A stretch of 64,000 nt of DNA from Marinobacter sp. LV10R510-11A (GTDB lineage: Bacteria; Pseudomonadota; Gammaproteobacteria; Pseudomonadales; Oleiphilaceae): the NCBI RefSeq assembly GCF_900215155.1, contig NZ_LT907980.1:3596001-3660000 (forward strand), in the 5' to 3' direction. The number at the start of each line of letters is the position of its first letter. Positions within the stretch are counted from its first letter, which is position 1. Positions 8,252 to 19,375 of this stretch are shown piece by piece. A program made the translations under genes and the position numbers. The notes beneath the pieces were generated by a model, which did no database searches, had not been told where the DNA came from, and saw only the letters and a list, made by a program, of their open reading frames with translations.

Positions 8252-9223
8252 TCAGTGAGCCTTGGTGACTGAGGCAATCTGATCAGCTTGTGAGTCATGC
8301 TCAGAGTAAGGTGAAGGGATAGCTTCAGCGCGGTTACGGCCGTTTTCTTTGGCTTGGTAAAGAGCGTCATCGGCTCGTTTGATGGCGCTTTCAATGTCAT
8401 CGCGCGCACGGCAATTAGTGACCCCCAGGCTGATGGTTTGTGGAATGCGGTGTTCGCCTGCAAGCATGGGTTCGTCGGCGAAAGACAAACGGATTTTTTC
8501 AGCCACGTGCAGGGCGCCATCCAGATCGGTTTCCGGCAACATCATTAGAATTTCCTCACCGCCCCATCGGCATAAAGCATCTTGCGCGCGCATGTGGCTG
8601 CCCAGTCTGCGTGCGGTTTCTTGCAGTACAATATCCCCGATATTGTGGCCATAACGATCGTTCACGTGCTTGAATTTGTCGAGATCCCCAAGTATCAGGC
8701 TGTAGCCTGTTCCGTACCTCTGTGCCCGGGCGTGTTCTCTTTCCAACAAATGGTGCGTGGCCCTGCGGTTCAGCAACGCGGTTAGTTGATTGGTGGTTGC
8801 CTGCTCTTGGAGCTCCTGGAGCTCCTGCCGGGCCAAAAACTCTCCTGTGCGCAGTTGTCTTAATGCCTCGCTCACCACTATGCCGATGACCATCATAACC
8901 AGAGGGTCAAACATAAAAGGCAGTAGCTCGGTAAGAACCAAACCCCGTGCGCGGGCAAAGAGCGCAAAAATCGCCAGAGGCAAGGCAAGCAGTAGCCACC
9001 ATTCCCTGGGGCCCCGAACCGAGAGAATGGATACCCCCAAAAAGCTGATGACCATGCCATTGGTTATCTGATAAGTGCCGGCAGATTGCCCATTGTAGTG
9101 AATCAGAAACAGAGCAAGTATCATGGCCATGATCGAAAGGCCCATGGCCCTGAGAAGGTACCGGCTCTGGCACAAAGGTTTGCCAGCGTAGTGTGATATC
9201 AGTGTTACTAGCGCGCAGAGCAA
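8252..9223 (-). CDS. Diguanylate cyclase with N-terminal membrane domain (5' end uncertain)
   Basis: A membrane domain of about five helices (residues 1-125), a short coiled linker rich in Gln and Glu, then a GGDEF domain. The active-site motif is intact as GGEEI (221-225), with an inhibitory RxxD five residues before it (Arg212, Asp215), so c-di-GMP synthesis with product inhibition is expected. The annotated start is TTG with no ribosome site. Coherent protein continues 18 codons upstream (DYWHPDLWLAELGLRTPV) to a TAA at 9280. A frame one base away opens with ATG at 9330. A single missing base near 9276-9282 would join them, so the gene may be frameshifted or mis-sequenced at its 5' end. 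Confidence 0.8.
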   Translation of the reverse strand: MLCALVTLISHYAGKPLCQSRYLLRAMGLSIMAMILALFLIHYNGQSAGTYQITNGMVISFLGVSILSVRGPREWWLLLALPLAIFALFARARGLVLTELLPFMFDPLVMMVIGIVVSEALRQLRTGEFLARQELQELQEQATTNQLTALLNRRATHHLLEREHARAQRYGTGYSLILGDLDKFKHVNDRYGHNIGDIVLQETARRLGSHMRAQDALCRWGGEEILMMLPETDLDGALHVAEKIRLSFADEPMLAGEHRIPQTISLGVTNCRARDDIESAIKRADDALYQAKENGRNRAEAIPSPYSEHDSQADQIASVTKAH

Positions 9224-9348
9224 AACAGGTGTGCGTAAACCTAGCTCCGCTAGCCAGAGATCCGGGTGCCAATAGTCTTAATCGTCGGCCAATACAGCAG
9301 CAGGCGCAATAACCCCTGCGGGGTAACCATGTCGTGAAAGGAGATAGT

Positions 9349-9957
9349 ATGGAACAAGCATCTCTTAAGTGTGCTTTGGATGCGATTGACAATGCAAACC
9401 GTGAAGACCTCAACGAAGGCGTTTTGGCAGGTGAGTCCGTGCCAAGAGAGTATGCCTACAGCTTGCACATGACTCGCTGGCTGTATGAGCTGGAGCCTTC
9501 GCCTTCAGGTCGAATGCAGATTGCCTGTCGTGCCCAGCATATTGAACGCTGGAGAATGCCTCGCAGTGATTACCCTGAAGGCCGTAAATCCTATTACGAG
9601 TGGCGGCAGGCCTGCGGGCGCATGCATGGTCGCCGGGCCGCTGAGATTATGCAGAGCTGCGGTTATCCAGAGACCGAATGTGAGCGGGTTGAAGTGATTC
9701 TGACCAAGCGTGAGCTGCGTAAAGACGCGGACACCCAGCTGTTGGAGGACGTTGCCTGCATGGTGTTTCTGGAAAAATATCTTGCACAATTTTATGCGGA
9801 TAATGCGGAGTACGATCGGGAGAAGTGGCTGAGAATCATGCGTCGAACCTGGAGCAAAATGTCGCCTCGCGCCCACGAACAAGCCCTGGCGTTATCGGCG
9901 AAGCTGCCGGATCATTTGCAGCTGCTGATGCAGGAAGCCTTGGCGGATCCTGGCTGA
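9349..9957 (+). CDS. DUF4202 domain-containing protein
   Basis: A 202-residue soluble protein of the DUF4202 family. Recognisable parts are YSLHMTRWL near the N-terminus, the block ARAQHIERWRMPRSDYPEGRKSYYEWR (residues about 61-87), and later His/Glu/Lys-rich helices. The conserved His, Glu and Arg residues hint at a metal-dependent or HD-like active site, but the function is not established. ATG at 9349 follows an excellent AAAGGAGAT site. It is divergent from the diguanylate cyclase gene with almost no spacer, so their expression signals must overlap. Confidence 0.8.
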   Translation: MEQASLKCALDAIDNANREDLNEGVLAGESVPREYAYSLHMTRWLYELEPSPSGRMQIACRAQHIERWRMPRSDYPEGRKSYYEWRQACGRMHGRRAAEIMQSCGYPETECERVEVILTKRELRKDADTQLLEDVACMVFLEKYLAQFYADNAEYDREKWLRIMRRTWSKMSPRAHEQALALSAKLPDHLQLLMQEALADPG

Positions 9958-10001
9958 TCCGCCCAAGTTCTGGTTTTCACCCGATTTGGCGCACAGCCAC
10001 G

Positions 10002-10817
10002 CTATCGGGGGAAAAACAATTCTTGCAGTTTTTCACCGGGGTTGGCTGCGCGCATAAACGACTCGCCTACCAGAAATCCGTAGATGCCCCGGCCGGTCAT
10101 GGCTTCTACATCGGCACGGGTCATAATGCCGCTTTCTGTGATGGCCATGCGGTCTGCGCCTATGCGCTGGTGCAGGTCAAACGTGGTATCTAGTGAAACA
10201 TCGAAGCTGTGCAGGTCGCGGTTATTGATGCCGACCAGTGGGGTTGTAAGCGTTAGCGCGTCGTCCATTTCTTCGCCGTTGTGCACTTCTACCAATACGT
10301 CCATTCCAATTTCGTGGGCTATGCCTTCCAGTTCCTGCATCTGGTTTTTAGTAAGGCAGGCTGCGATTAGGAGTATGCAGTCGGCGCCAATGGTGCGGGC
10401 CTCGTAGATCTGATACGGCGCCACCATGAAGTCTTTGCGGATAACCGGCAGGCTGCAGGCGTTGCGGGCGGCAACCAGATAGTCTTCGTGGCCCTGGAAA
10501 AAGTCATGGTCGGTAAGCACGGACAAGCAGGCAGCGCCTCCCTGTTCGTAGCTTTCGGCGATCTCGGCGGGCTTGAACGGGTCGCGGAGTATGCCTTTAC
10601 TGGGTGAAGCCTTTTTGATCTCGGCGATAACAGCGGGTGTGCCGGCTTCGATTCGCCGGCGCAGGGCATTAGTAAAGCCACGGGTACCCGGCTGGTCGCC
10701 TGCGCGGGCTTTGAGATCCTCGAGGCTTGTGGTGCGCTTGCGGGTTTCAATTTCTTCCCACTTCCTGTCGACGATTTTGCGCAGGATGGTTGGGGTTTTG
10801 TCGCTGTGCTTGCTCAT
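10002..10817 (-). CDS. trpC: Indole-3-glycerol phosphate synthase
   Basis: A 271-residue TIM-barrel enzyme that closes CdRP to indole-3-glycerol phosphate in tryptophan synthesis. Motifs: [11 protein letters not shown] (phosphate-binding Lys and Ser), [15 protein letters not shown] (catalytic Lys), [19 protein letters not shown] and the second phosphate site ESGI...FLVGESFMR. It is the monofunctional form, without a TrpF fusion. It is the last gene of the trpEGDC block, 16 bp after trpD. The N-terminus ([14 protein letters not shown]) is the usual family start. Confidence 0.95.
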   Translation of the reverse strand: MSKHSDKTPTILRKIVDRKWEEIETRKRTTSLEDLKARAGDQPGTRGFTNALRRRIEAGTPAVIAEIKKASPSKGILRDPFKPAEIAESYEQGGAACLSVLTDHDFFQGHEDYLVAARNACSLPVIRKDFMVAPYQIYEARTIGADCILLIAACLTKNQMQELEGIAHEIGMDVLVEVHNGEEMDDALTLTTPLVGINNRDLHSFDVSLDTTFDLHQRIGADRMAITESGIMTRADVEAMTGRGIYGFLVGESFMRAANPGEKLQELFFPR

Positions 10818-10833
10818 CTAGTTCTTTCCTGGC

Positions 10834-11862
10834 TCAGAAACAGTGGGAAAAGTCAGCCAACTCCGACAGTTTACCGGCAGCCAGTCCAGAGCCCATGGCG
10901 TCTAGGGCCATTTCTACGCCCATTTTCGCTGTTGGGGCCAGGCCTGCAATGTAGATGGCGGCGCCGGCATTAAGGGCGATCAAGTCCCGGGCCTTTTCTG
11001 CCATTTCGTCGTGGCTGCGACCGAAGGCGGCTTTGATCAGATTTAGGGATTCTTCTGCAGTATCAACAGACAGGCCAACGAGAGTTTGGCTTTTGATGCC
11101 CAGCTCTTCCGGGGTGATGTCGTATTCAATGATCTCGCCGTTTTTCAGTTCAGCCACATGGGTGGCGCTAGCCAGGCTTATTTCGTCCAGCCCATCTTTT
11201 GAAGCAACCACCATGATGTGTTCGGAGCCGAGTTTTTGCAGCACTTCGGCCATGGGGCGGCAAAGGGCTTTGCTGAACACACCCACTAACTGGTGTTTAA
11301 CGCCGGCAGGGTTGGTCATGGGGCCGAGGATGTTAAATAGGGTGCGGCAGCCCATCTCTTTGCGCGGGCCGACGGCGTGTTTCATGGCGCCGTGATGGGC
11401 CGGGGCGAACATGAAGCCGACGCCAATTTCTTCTACGCAGCGGGCGACTTGTTCCGGTGTGAGGTTGAGGTTAATTCCCGCCTGTTCAATTAGGTCGGCG
11501 CTGCCGCTTTTGGATGAAACCGCACGGTTACCATGCTTGGCCACAAAACCGCCGGCGGCCGCTACAACAAAAGCGGCGGCGGAGGAGACGTTGAATAGGT
11601 TAGCGCCGTCGCCGCCGGTACCTACTATGTCTACCAGCGGCTCTGCTTTTATCGTTACGCCAGAGACCAGTTCGCGCATGACTTCCACGGCGCCGGTAAT
11701 CTCATCAACGGTTTCACTTTTTGTGCGCAGGCCCATCAGCAGGGCGCCAATTTGGGCGTCGGTGGCTTCGCCGTTCATCACGGTGCGCATCACGCTTTTC
11801 ATCTCTTCCCGGGACATGTCTAGGTTTTCGGCGACCCGGTTCAGTGCGTCTTTCATGTTCAT
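10834..11862 (-). CDS. trpD: Anthranilate phosphoribosyltransferase
   Basis: A 342-residue enzyme that transfers phosphoribose from PRPP to anthranilate. The PRPP-binding motif GTGGDG (in [18 protein letters not shown]) and the [18 protein letters not shown] block are intact, as is the N-terminal four-helix part with [20 protein letters not shown]. Full-length for the family. It starts 13 bp after trpG. It is a separate polypeptide from the TrpG amidotransferase, unlike the enteric fusion. Confidence 0.96.
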   Translation of the reverse strand: MNMKDALNRVAENLDMSREEMKSVMRTVMNGEATDAQIGALLMGLRTKSETVDEITGAVEVMRELVSGVTIKAEPLVDIVGTGGDGANLFNVSSAAAFVVAAAGGFVAKHGNRAVSSKSGSADLIEQAGINLNLTPEQVARCVEEIGVGFMFAPAHHGAMKHAVGPRKEMGCRTLFNILGPMTNPAGVKHQLVGVFSKALCRPMAEVLQKLGSEHIMVVASKDGLDEISLASATHVAELKNGEIIEYDITPEELGIKSQTLVGLSVDTAEESLNLIKAAFGRSHDEMAEKARDLIALNAGAAIYIAGLAPTAKMGVEMALDAMGSGLAAGKLSELADFSHCF

Positions 11863-11875
11863 TGGTTTCGCCTTT

Positions 11876-12457
11876 TTATTGGGTTCGCAGGAAGTTGCGC
11901 AGCAGTTCGTGGCCCTGTTCGCTCATGATCGATTCCGGGTGAAACTGCACCCCTTCGATGGCCAGGGTTTTGTGGCGCACGCCCATGATTTCTTCTACGC
12001 TGCCGTCGCTGTTGCGAGTCCAGGCGGTCATTTCCAGGCATTCCGGCAGGCTGGCCTGTTCAATCACCAGGCTGTGATAGCGGGTTGCCTGTAGTGGGTT
12101 GTTGAGGCCGCGGAACACGCCGTTGCTGTTGTGGTACACCGGTGACACTTTGCCGTGCATCACTCGCCCGGCGCGGATGATGCTTCCGCCAAACACCTGG
12201 CCGATGGCCTGGTGGCCTAGGCAAACGCCGAGTATGGGGACCTTACCGGCAAAGTGACGGATGACCTCCATGGAAACCCCGGCCTCATTCGGTGTGCAGG
12301 GGCCGGGCGAGATCACCAGCCGTTCGGGATTCAGGGCCTCGATCTGTTCCACGGTGATTTCGTCGTTGCGGTGCACCTGCACATCGGCGCCCAGCTCCGC
12401 GAGATACTGCACCACGTTGTAGGTGAAGGAATCGTAGTTATCCAGCATTAATAGCAT
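11876..12457 (-). CDS. trpG: Anthranilate synthase glutamine amidotransferase component II
   Basis: A 193-residue class I glutamine amidotransferase supplying ammonia to TrpE. The catalytic triad is visible: Cys79 in GVCLGHQ, and the His and Glu in VQFHPESI near residue 170. The N-terminal [12 protein letters not shown] is typical of TrpG/PabA. Such a protein may also serve the folate pathway if no separate PabA exists. Location 15 bp after trpE argues that tryptophan synthesis is its main job. Confidence 0.95.
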   Translation of the reverse strand: MLLMLDNYDSFTYNVVQYLAELGADVQVHRNDEITVEQIEALNPERLVISPGPCTPNEAGVSMEVIRHFAGKVPILGVCLGHQAIGQVFGGSIIRAGRVMHGKVSPVYHNSNGVFRGLNNPLQATRYHSLVIEQASLPECLEMTAWTRNSDGSVEEIMGVRHKTLAIEGVQFHPESIMSEQGHELLRNFLRTQ

Positions 12458-12472
12458 GATATTTCCCTCGCC

Positions 12473-13981
12473 TCAGTGGTCAAAATCGTTGTAGGTCATG
12501 GCCACTGCGCGAAAGATGGCGCGGCCCTTGTTCATGGTTTCTTTCCACTCAAGGCGAGGTACAGAGTCGGCGACTATGCCCGCGCCGGCCTGGACGTGCA
12601 GGGTTTTGTCCTTGATCACGGCGGTGCGGATGGCAATGGCGGTGTCCATGTTGCCGTTGAACGAGAGGTAGCCAACTGCGCCGCCGTACACGCCACGCTT
12701 CACCGGCTCAAGTTCGTCAATGATTTCCATAGCCCGGGTTTTCGGTGCGCCGCTCAGCGTGCCAGCGGGCAGGGTGGCCTTGAGCACATCGAGACAACTG
12801 ATGCCGTCTTTTACTTGGCCGGTTACGTTGGACACTATGTGCATCACGTGGGAGTACCGTTCAACTGCCATTCTCTCGGTCAGCCGCACGGTGCCGGTTT
12901 CGGAAACGCGCCCGGCGTCGTTGCGGCCCAGATCAATCAGCATCAGGTGCTCGGCGATTTCTTTCGGGTCAGCCAGCAGCTCGGCTTCCAGAGCGCGGTC
13001 TTCGGCCTCGGTGGCGCCGCGTTTGCGCGTGCCGGCGATGGGGCGAACGGTCACCTCGCGGTCTTCCATGCGCGCCAGGATTTCCGGCGACGAACCGACA
13101 ATGTGAAAATCGTCCAGATCCAGAAAGTACATGTACGGCGAAGGGTTCAACACCCGCAGCGAGCGGTACAGGTTCAGAGGTGGAGCCTCAAACGGAATCG
13201 ACATGCGCTGGGAAATGACGGTTTGCATCACGTCGCCATCCAGCACGTAGTCTTTGATTTTGTCGACCGCCGCTTCGAACTTTTCCTGGCTGAAGCCAGA
13301 CACAAACTCGCTTTCATCTACCGTTTTGCCGCGTAGGTGCGCCGGTGTTTTCGGGGTGTTGGCGGTTTGTCGGTGCAGTTTCTGCTCGAGTTCGTCGAGT
13401 CTTAGTTGGGCCTGCTCGTAGCCGCCTTCATCGGCTGGGTCTACGTGCACGATCAGGTGCAGCTTGCCACGGAGGTTGTCGAACACCACCAGTTCATTGG
13501 ACACCATCAGCAGTATGTCGGGCGTGCCAATGCGATCTGGGGGGCAGCTGGTTGCAAGGCGCTTCTCGATGTAGCGCACGGTGTCGTAACCAAAGTAGCC
13601 CACTAGGCCACCGTTGAAGCGTGGAAGCTCTTCCAGATCGGGGGCGTTGAAGCGTTCCTGGTAGCTGGCAACGAACGCCAGCGGGTCGTCCACCTCGGCG
13701 CTTTCTAGCAATTCGCCCTGGCGGTCGATCAGCTCACCATGTCGGCGAATCTCAACACGGTGATCAAATACTTTGAGTACTTCTTGGCTGGGCAGACCGA
13801 TGATGGAGTAGCGGCCCCATTTTTCACCACCCTGCACCGATTCAAACAGGTAGGAGTATGGCCCGCTGGCCAGTTTGAGATAGGTGCTTAAAGGGGTGTC
13901 CATGTCCGCGAGTACTTCACGATACACGGGGATACGATTGAAGCCAGCCTGTGCCAGCTTGTGGAATTGTTCGGAAGTCAT
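12473..13981 (-). CDS. trpE: Anthranilate synthase component I
   Basis: A 502-residue chorismate-using enzyme that makes anthranilate with TrpG. The C-terminal chorismate-binding domain shows [26 protein letters not shown], the [11 protein letters not shown] block and [18 protein letters not shown]. The N-terminal domain carries [17 protein letters not shown], the region that binds Trp for feedback inhibition. It is the first gene of the trpEGDC block, about 200 bp downstream of gph. No Trp-rich leader was found upstream, so classical attenuation of this operon is not supported by sequence. Confidence 0.95.
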   Translation of the reverse strand: MTSEQFHKLAQAGFNRIPVYREVLADMDTPLSTYLKLASGPYSYLFESVQGGEKWGRYSIIGLPSQEVLKVFDHRVEIRRHGELIDRQGELLESAEVDDPLAFVASYQERFNAPDLEELPRFNGGLVGYFGYDTVRYIEKRLATSCPPDRIGTPDILLMVSNELVVFDNLRGKLHLIVHVDPADEGGYEQAQLRLDELEQKLHRQTANTPKTPAHLRGKTVDESEFVSGFSQEKFEAAVDKIKDYVLDGDVMQTVISQRMSIPFEAPPLNLYRSLRVLNPSPYMYFLDLDDFHIVGSSPEILARMEDREVTVRPIAGTRKRGATEAEDRALEAELLADPKEIAEHLMLIDLGRNDAGRVSETGTVRLTERMAVERYSHVMHIVSNVTGQVKDGISCLDVLKATLPAGTLSGAPKTRAMEIIDELEPVKRGVYGGAVGYLSFNGNMDTAIAIRTAVIKDKTLHVQAGAGIVADSVPRLEWKETMNKGRAIFRAVAMTYNDFDH

Positions 13982-14156
13982 GATCGGGTTCCCTGAAATC
14001 TGATCTGCGTTCGAGCAGGCGAATGGGTATTTTGGCCGAGCTGAGTGTTTTCAGCCGGTACGCCATCGCCACCATCGCGTTGCGCGGGTTGTGGGGATGC
14101 CTCGCGCTGTAGTCAGATTCAGTCCCTGCACGGCAGGAATCTCCCGAATTGGATAA

Positions 14157-14184
14157 TTTAAAAAACCTCAAGACCTGAGAGGTT
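14157..14184 (-). terminator. Intrinsic terminator after gph
   Basis: On the minus strand AACCTC and GAGGTT form a 6-bp stem with a 9-base loop, followed by a run of six or more T. The hairpin begins inside the gph stop codon. It would separate the rpe-gph transcript from trpE, though the weak stem may allow some read-through. Confidence 0.6.
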
Positions 14185-14872
14185 ACAAAAGCTCGCTCAG
14201 GGAATCAACCACAGCGTCTGCTCCCAGTGCCTGCACCGAGCGGCCAAAGTTATAGCCATAGGTGACGGCCACGCAGGGAATGCCCGCTGCCTGGGCGGCA
14301 CTAACGTCTGCTGCAGAATCGCCAATCATCACTGTGGTTCCGCGACTGCCATGAAGAGCCTCCATGGCGTGAAGTAATGGCTCGGGATCCGGTTTTTTTG
14401 TGCTTAGGGTGTCACCACCCACAATCAGTTGGAAATGATGCTCAATGCCCATCTGCTCAAGCAGAGGCGTCACAAACTGTTCAGGCTTATTGGTCACCAC
14501 GGCCATGCGACAGCCACGTTCATTCAATGTCTCAAGGCAGGCTTCAACACCTGGGTAAACCACCGCATGCTGGCCGTTAAGCTCCTGGTAGTTGTTGAAA
14601 AACAAGGCTAGGGCATCATTAAATAAAGCGTCGTCTGCGGCGCTTGCAGGTTCCCAGTCGGCTTTGCCAGCCAGTGCGCGCCGCATCAGTATGGGCGAGC
14701 CGTTGCCCACCCATTTGCGAACCTGTTCAATGCCGGCCGGTTTGCGCCCGAGCTGTTCAAGGGTGCGGTCAACAGCCGCTGCTAAATCCGGCGCGCTGTC
14801 TACCAGAGTGCCATCGAGATCAAACAGCGCAACCCCCGGCCAGCGGGCGTTAAACAGACCGGCCAGGCTCAT
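14183..14872 (-). CDS. gph: Phosphoglycolate phosphatase
   Basis: A 229-residue HAD-superfamily phosphatase. The nucleophile motif is [14 protein letters not shown] (near residue 18), motif II is VVTNKPEQF, and motifs III/IV are KPDPEPLL and [16 protein letters not shown]. The helical cap of the Gph type lies between motifs I and II. It hydrolyses 2-phosphoglycolate from DNA repair or oxygen side reactions. Its ATG overlaps the rpe stop by 4 bp, and the rpe-gph-trpE order is the usual one in pseudomonad-like bacteria. Confidence 0.93.
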   Translation of the reverse strand: MSLAGLFNARWPGVALFDLDGTLVDSAPDLAAAVDRTLEQLGRKPAGIEQVRKWVGNGSPILMRRALAGKADWEPASAADDALFNDALALFFNNYQELNGQHAVVYPGVEACLETLNERGCRMAVVTNKPEQFVTPLLEQMGIEHHFQLIVGGDTLSTKKPDPEPLLHAMEALHGSRGTTVMIGDSAADVSAAQAAGIPCVAVTYGYNFGRSVQALGADAVVDSLSELL

Positions 14873-15570
14873 TGGCCCGACACCGTGTGGCCCAGCGCCG
14901 TGCTGGCGTGTTCCAATTCTAGGCGCATGGCATCGATGGTGGCTTTGTAGTCATCCGTGTTGAAGATAGCCGAGCCTGCAACAAAGGTGTCTGCACCGGC
15001 TTCGGCAATTTCACGAATGTTGTCGGTTTTCACGCCGCCATCGATTTCCAACCGAATGTTGTAGTTACTGGCATCAATGCGCTTACGGGCTTCCCGCAGC
15101 TTGTCCAGGGTGCCGGGAATGAACTTTTGGCCACCGAAGCCTGGGTTGACCGACATCATCAGTACCATGTCGAGCTTGTCCATCACGTGATCCATGTGGT
15201 GCAACGGGGTGGCCGGGTTGAACACCAAGCCGGCCTTGCAGCCGCCCTCGCGAATCAGCTGCAGGGAGCGATCAATATGCTGGGATGCCTCCGGGTGGAA
15301 AGTGATATAGCTGGCACCGGCGTCAATGAACATGCGAATCAGGTCATCGACCGGCGATACCATCAGGTGTACGTCAATGGGGGCGGTAACGCCGTGCTTG
15401 CGCAATGCTTCACAAATCATCGGCCCGATGGTCAGGTTAGGCACATAATGGTTGTCCATAACGTCAAAATGCACCACGTCTGCGCCGGCGGCAAGAACGT
15501 TATCCACTTCTTCACCCAGGCGGGCAAAATCAGCAGATAGAATAGATGGGGCAATCAGGTAAGGATTCAT
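14869..15570 (-). CDS. rpe: Ribulose-phosphate 3-epimerase
   Basis: A 233-residue TIM-barrel epimerase interconverting ribulose 5-phosphate and xylulose 5-phosphate. Key segments are [33 protein letters not shown] (metal-binding His and catalytic Asp), [18 protein letters not shown] and IDGGV (second catalytic Asp). I set the start at the ATG at 15570; an in-frame TTG six codons upstream is less likely. It is translationally coupled to gph by an ATGA overlap. Confidence 0.95.
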   Translation of the reverse strand: MNPYLIAPSILSADFARLGEEVDNVLAAGADVVHFDVMDNHYVPNLTIGPMICEALRKHGVTAPIDVHLMVSPVDDLIRMFIDAGASYITFHPEASQHIDRSLQLIREGGCKAGLVFNPATPLHHMDHVMDKLDMVLMMSVNPGFGGQKFIPGTLDKLREARKRIDASNYNIRLEIDGGVKTDNIREIAEAGADTFVAGSAIFNTDDYKATIDAMRLELEHASTALGHTVSGQ

Positions 15571-15660
15571 GACGGCTCTCGCAAACAATTGGCAGTGATT
15601 GATATTAATGACAGTCTAACAGCACAACAGCGTGTTTTCGTAGCCAGAGGAGCAGGAACT

Positions 15661-16611
15661 GTGCGCCGATTCAGAACAATAAGCCGCAGCGGCTACCGCA
15701 GTGATGTTTGCGGGTGGCTAGTGATTGCCCTACTGACGGGCGGCGTGCTACCCACATGCGCATACGCCCAGAACAAAGACGAATCTCCAGAACCCGCTCA
15801 AGTGCCGACGGGGGAAGTGCGAGGCGCTGTAACGTCTGGGCTGGGCGAGCGGAAGCTTAGCCAGAGCTTTCCGGATGCCGCACTGTGGCTTGATCTTGCG
15901 GATGGCGCCCGCACCTTGGCGCTGCTTTGGCCCGAGCGTGAAGCGCCTGCCCGGGGCGGGCTGCTCATTCTGGCAGATGAGGGTGGAAACCCAGAGTCAG
16001 GGCTGACGGGTGCTCTCGCTCGAGAGCTGGCACATCGAAACTTTGCTGTACTTACTCTGGGTCTGGAATCGCCACCGTTGGCCATTGAGCGAATTCTGGA
16101 GCGCCCCGTCACGAAACCCGGATTAGACACGGAGCCATACGAGCGGGGCCCAGAAGCTACCAGTCCTGCCACAATTGACGTGCTGGCCTCTGATGCTGTG
16201 GATGAACTGGAAGTAGCCTATCGCTCCCGTATCCGCGAGCAGCTAGTGGCAGGTGTTGCCGCCCTAAAGGCGCGTGACTATGAACTCGTTGCCGTGGTGG
16301 GGATTGGGCGTGGTAGCAATCATATTGTGTTATACGCGGCAGAGTTGGGTGGGTCTCCGGCCCTAATTTGGGTAGCCCCGAAGCTATACCCCCAGGACTC
16401 CGAAAAATTGGCGGTGGCATTAGAGGGGGCGTCGGTACCGCGCATTCTGGAGCTTTCATCATCCGATGAGCGCGAACAGCGTAGAGCGGGCCTGAAGCGG
16501 GCTAGAGTCGAAGGCTTCAGTCTCCAGCTTATGGGCTCGGGTGATTTGTTGTCGCCGCGAAACGGGAAGACTCTGGCGGGAAGAATTTCAGCTTGGCTCA
16601 ACCCAAAATAG
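15661..16611 (+). CDS. DUF3530 family exported protein
   Basis: A 316-residue protein of the DUF3530 family, an alpha/beta-hydrolase-like group of unknown function. The start chosen is GTG at 15661, which has AGGAG eight bases upstream and gives a good signal peptide (VCGWLVIALLTGG, cleavage after AYA). Hydrolase-like features are GLLILADEGGNPES, the Arg/Leu-rich helix after it, and VVGIGRGSNHIVLY where a hydrolase would carry the nucleophile. Here the elbow reads GIGRGS, without the usual GxSxG serine. It is divergent from rpe with about 90 bp between. Confidence 0.72.
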   Translation: MRRFRTISRSGYRSDVCGWLVIALLTGGVLPTCAYAQNKDESPEPAQVPTGEVRGAVTSGLGERKLSQSFPDAALWLDLADGARTLALLWPEREAPARGGLLILADEGGNPESGLTGALARELAHRNFAVLTLGLESPPLAIERILERPVTKPGLDTEPYERGPEATSPATIDVLASDAVDELEVAYRSRIREQLVAGVAALKARDYELVAVVGIGRGSNHIVLYAAELGGSPALIWVAPKLYPQDSEKLAVALEGASVPRILELSSSDEREQRRAGLKRARVEGFSLQLMGSGDLLSPRNGKTLAGRISAWLNPK

Positions 16612-16622
16612 GTGGGCAAGCG

Positions 16623-17381
16623 TCAGTTTAGATTGTGGTGTCGCTTGATAAGTTCCCAGGCGTGCTGGTAGCGCAATAGAGTTTCTTTGGCGACCGCTCT
16701 TTGGGCTGGGCTGAGGTGCTGCTGCGCTAGCTTGTCTGGGTGGCACTCAGACACTTTTTTCCGATATGTGCGTTTGATAACTGCCAGAGAGTCCCGTCGG
16801 GTTGCGCCAAACAGGGCACAGGCTTGCTCAAGATTTACAGGCATTGCAGGTAGGTCACTGGTGTCGCCCCATACTCTGGCGGCGTAGCTGTCAAAAATGT
16901 CTTCGCTGATTGTAACGGGAAGCCCAGTTTGGTCAATGACATCCTCGCAGCGGTAAAGGCGAGACTTATTGGGTCGGCCTTTTAGCTGGGCGGCGTGGCA
17001 CAGGCAGATGGCGACTTTCAGGGCTGGGGAAGGCCTAGTGCCGTGGCTCAACCTTAACGTGAGCCCGCATAACGGCGGAAGCGTGTCTGATGTTTTGCCA
17101 CGCTCGAAATTTCGTATGGCTTTGCGTCGCTGTCGTTTTGACAGCTTGAGCGCTGTGATGAGACTTTCGGCAAAGCCGATGTCCTGTTCAGACACTCGCC
17201 CTTCGGCTTTGGCTATGTAGCCCAAAAAGAAAAACAGTGGGCGCCGACACCACCAGGGTAGTCTCGTATGGCCGATCAGCGTATGTGCGCGGTGGTCAGC
17301 GGCAGAGAGCTTCTGTAGGAGATCTGAGAAAGCGGCCTCCATGCGCGGCGGCAGGCTTGGGTGCGCGGTGTGGGTCGCCAT
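16623..17381 (-). CDS. DjlA-like co-chaperone with TerB-like and C-terminal J domain
   Basis: A 252-residue protein. Residues about 50-150 form a TerB/DjlA-type helical domain (IAKAEGRVSEQDI, LITALKLSKRQRR). The C-terminal 65 residues form a J domain with the essential HPD motif in SECHPDKLAQQ. It resembles DjlA but lacks the obvious N-terminal membrane anchor of that protein; only a short hydrophobic patch (RRPLFFFLGYIA) is present. It would stimulate DnaK ATPase activity. It follows murU by 4 bp, so it is probably in the amgK-murU operon. Confidence 0.78.
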   Translation of the reverse strand: MATHTAHPSLPPRMEAAFSDLLQKLSAADHRAHTLIGHTRLPWWCRRPLFFFLGYIAKAEGRVSEQDIGFAESLITALKLSKRQRRKAIRNFERGKTSDTLPPLCGLTLRLSHGTRPSPALKVAICLCHAAQLKGRPNKSRLYRCEDVIDQTGLPVTISEDIFDSYAARVWGDTSDLPAMPVNLEQACALFGATRRDSLAVIKRTYRKKVSECHPDKLAQQHLSPAQRAVAKETLLRYQHAWELIKRHHNLN

Positions 17382-17385
17382 AGCC

Positions 17386-19145
<1,760 letters not shown>

Positions 19146-19375
19146 AGCTCGGGCGCTTATCCTGAAGTAATGAGTGAGCTTAGAGCAAAAGTTAGTCGTT
19201 GAGTATAAAGAGGGTAAAACGGTTTTGCAGCGGAGTTTCGCTCATCAGGCTCCGTTTCCGTTAACAAGCTTCAGGGGCACGTGTAAACTAGGCCGCTGTC
19301 ATTTGTGTATTTGTGCCCCGTCGCGCTATCCACAGTCCTTTATGCACCTGGAACAGGAACCTTGCTACCGTGCCA

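Noticed and set aside
9942..9963. GGCGGATC/GATCCGCC hairpin at the end of the DUF4202 gene as a terminator
   Set aside because: An 8-bp stem exists but overlaps the stop codon and is followed by only a weak, interrupted T tract, so I did not call it.
12476..13336. 286-codon open frame antisense to trpE
   Set aside because: It lies wholly opposite trpE, has no recognisable domain, and its composition is that of a mirror frame of a GC-rich gene.
13917..14171. Possible Trp-rich leader peptide upstream of trpE
   Set aside because: The minus-strand frames in this stretch have no Trp codon run before the trpE start and no terminator next to trpE; the only hairpin belongs to the end of gph.
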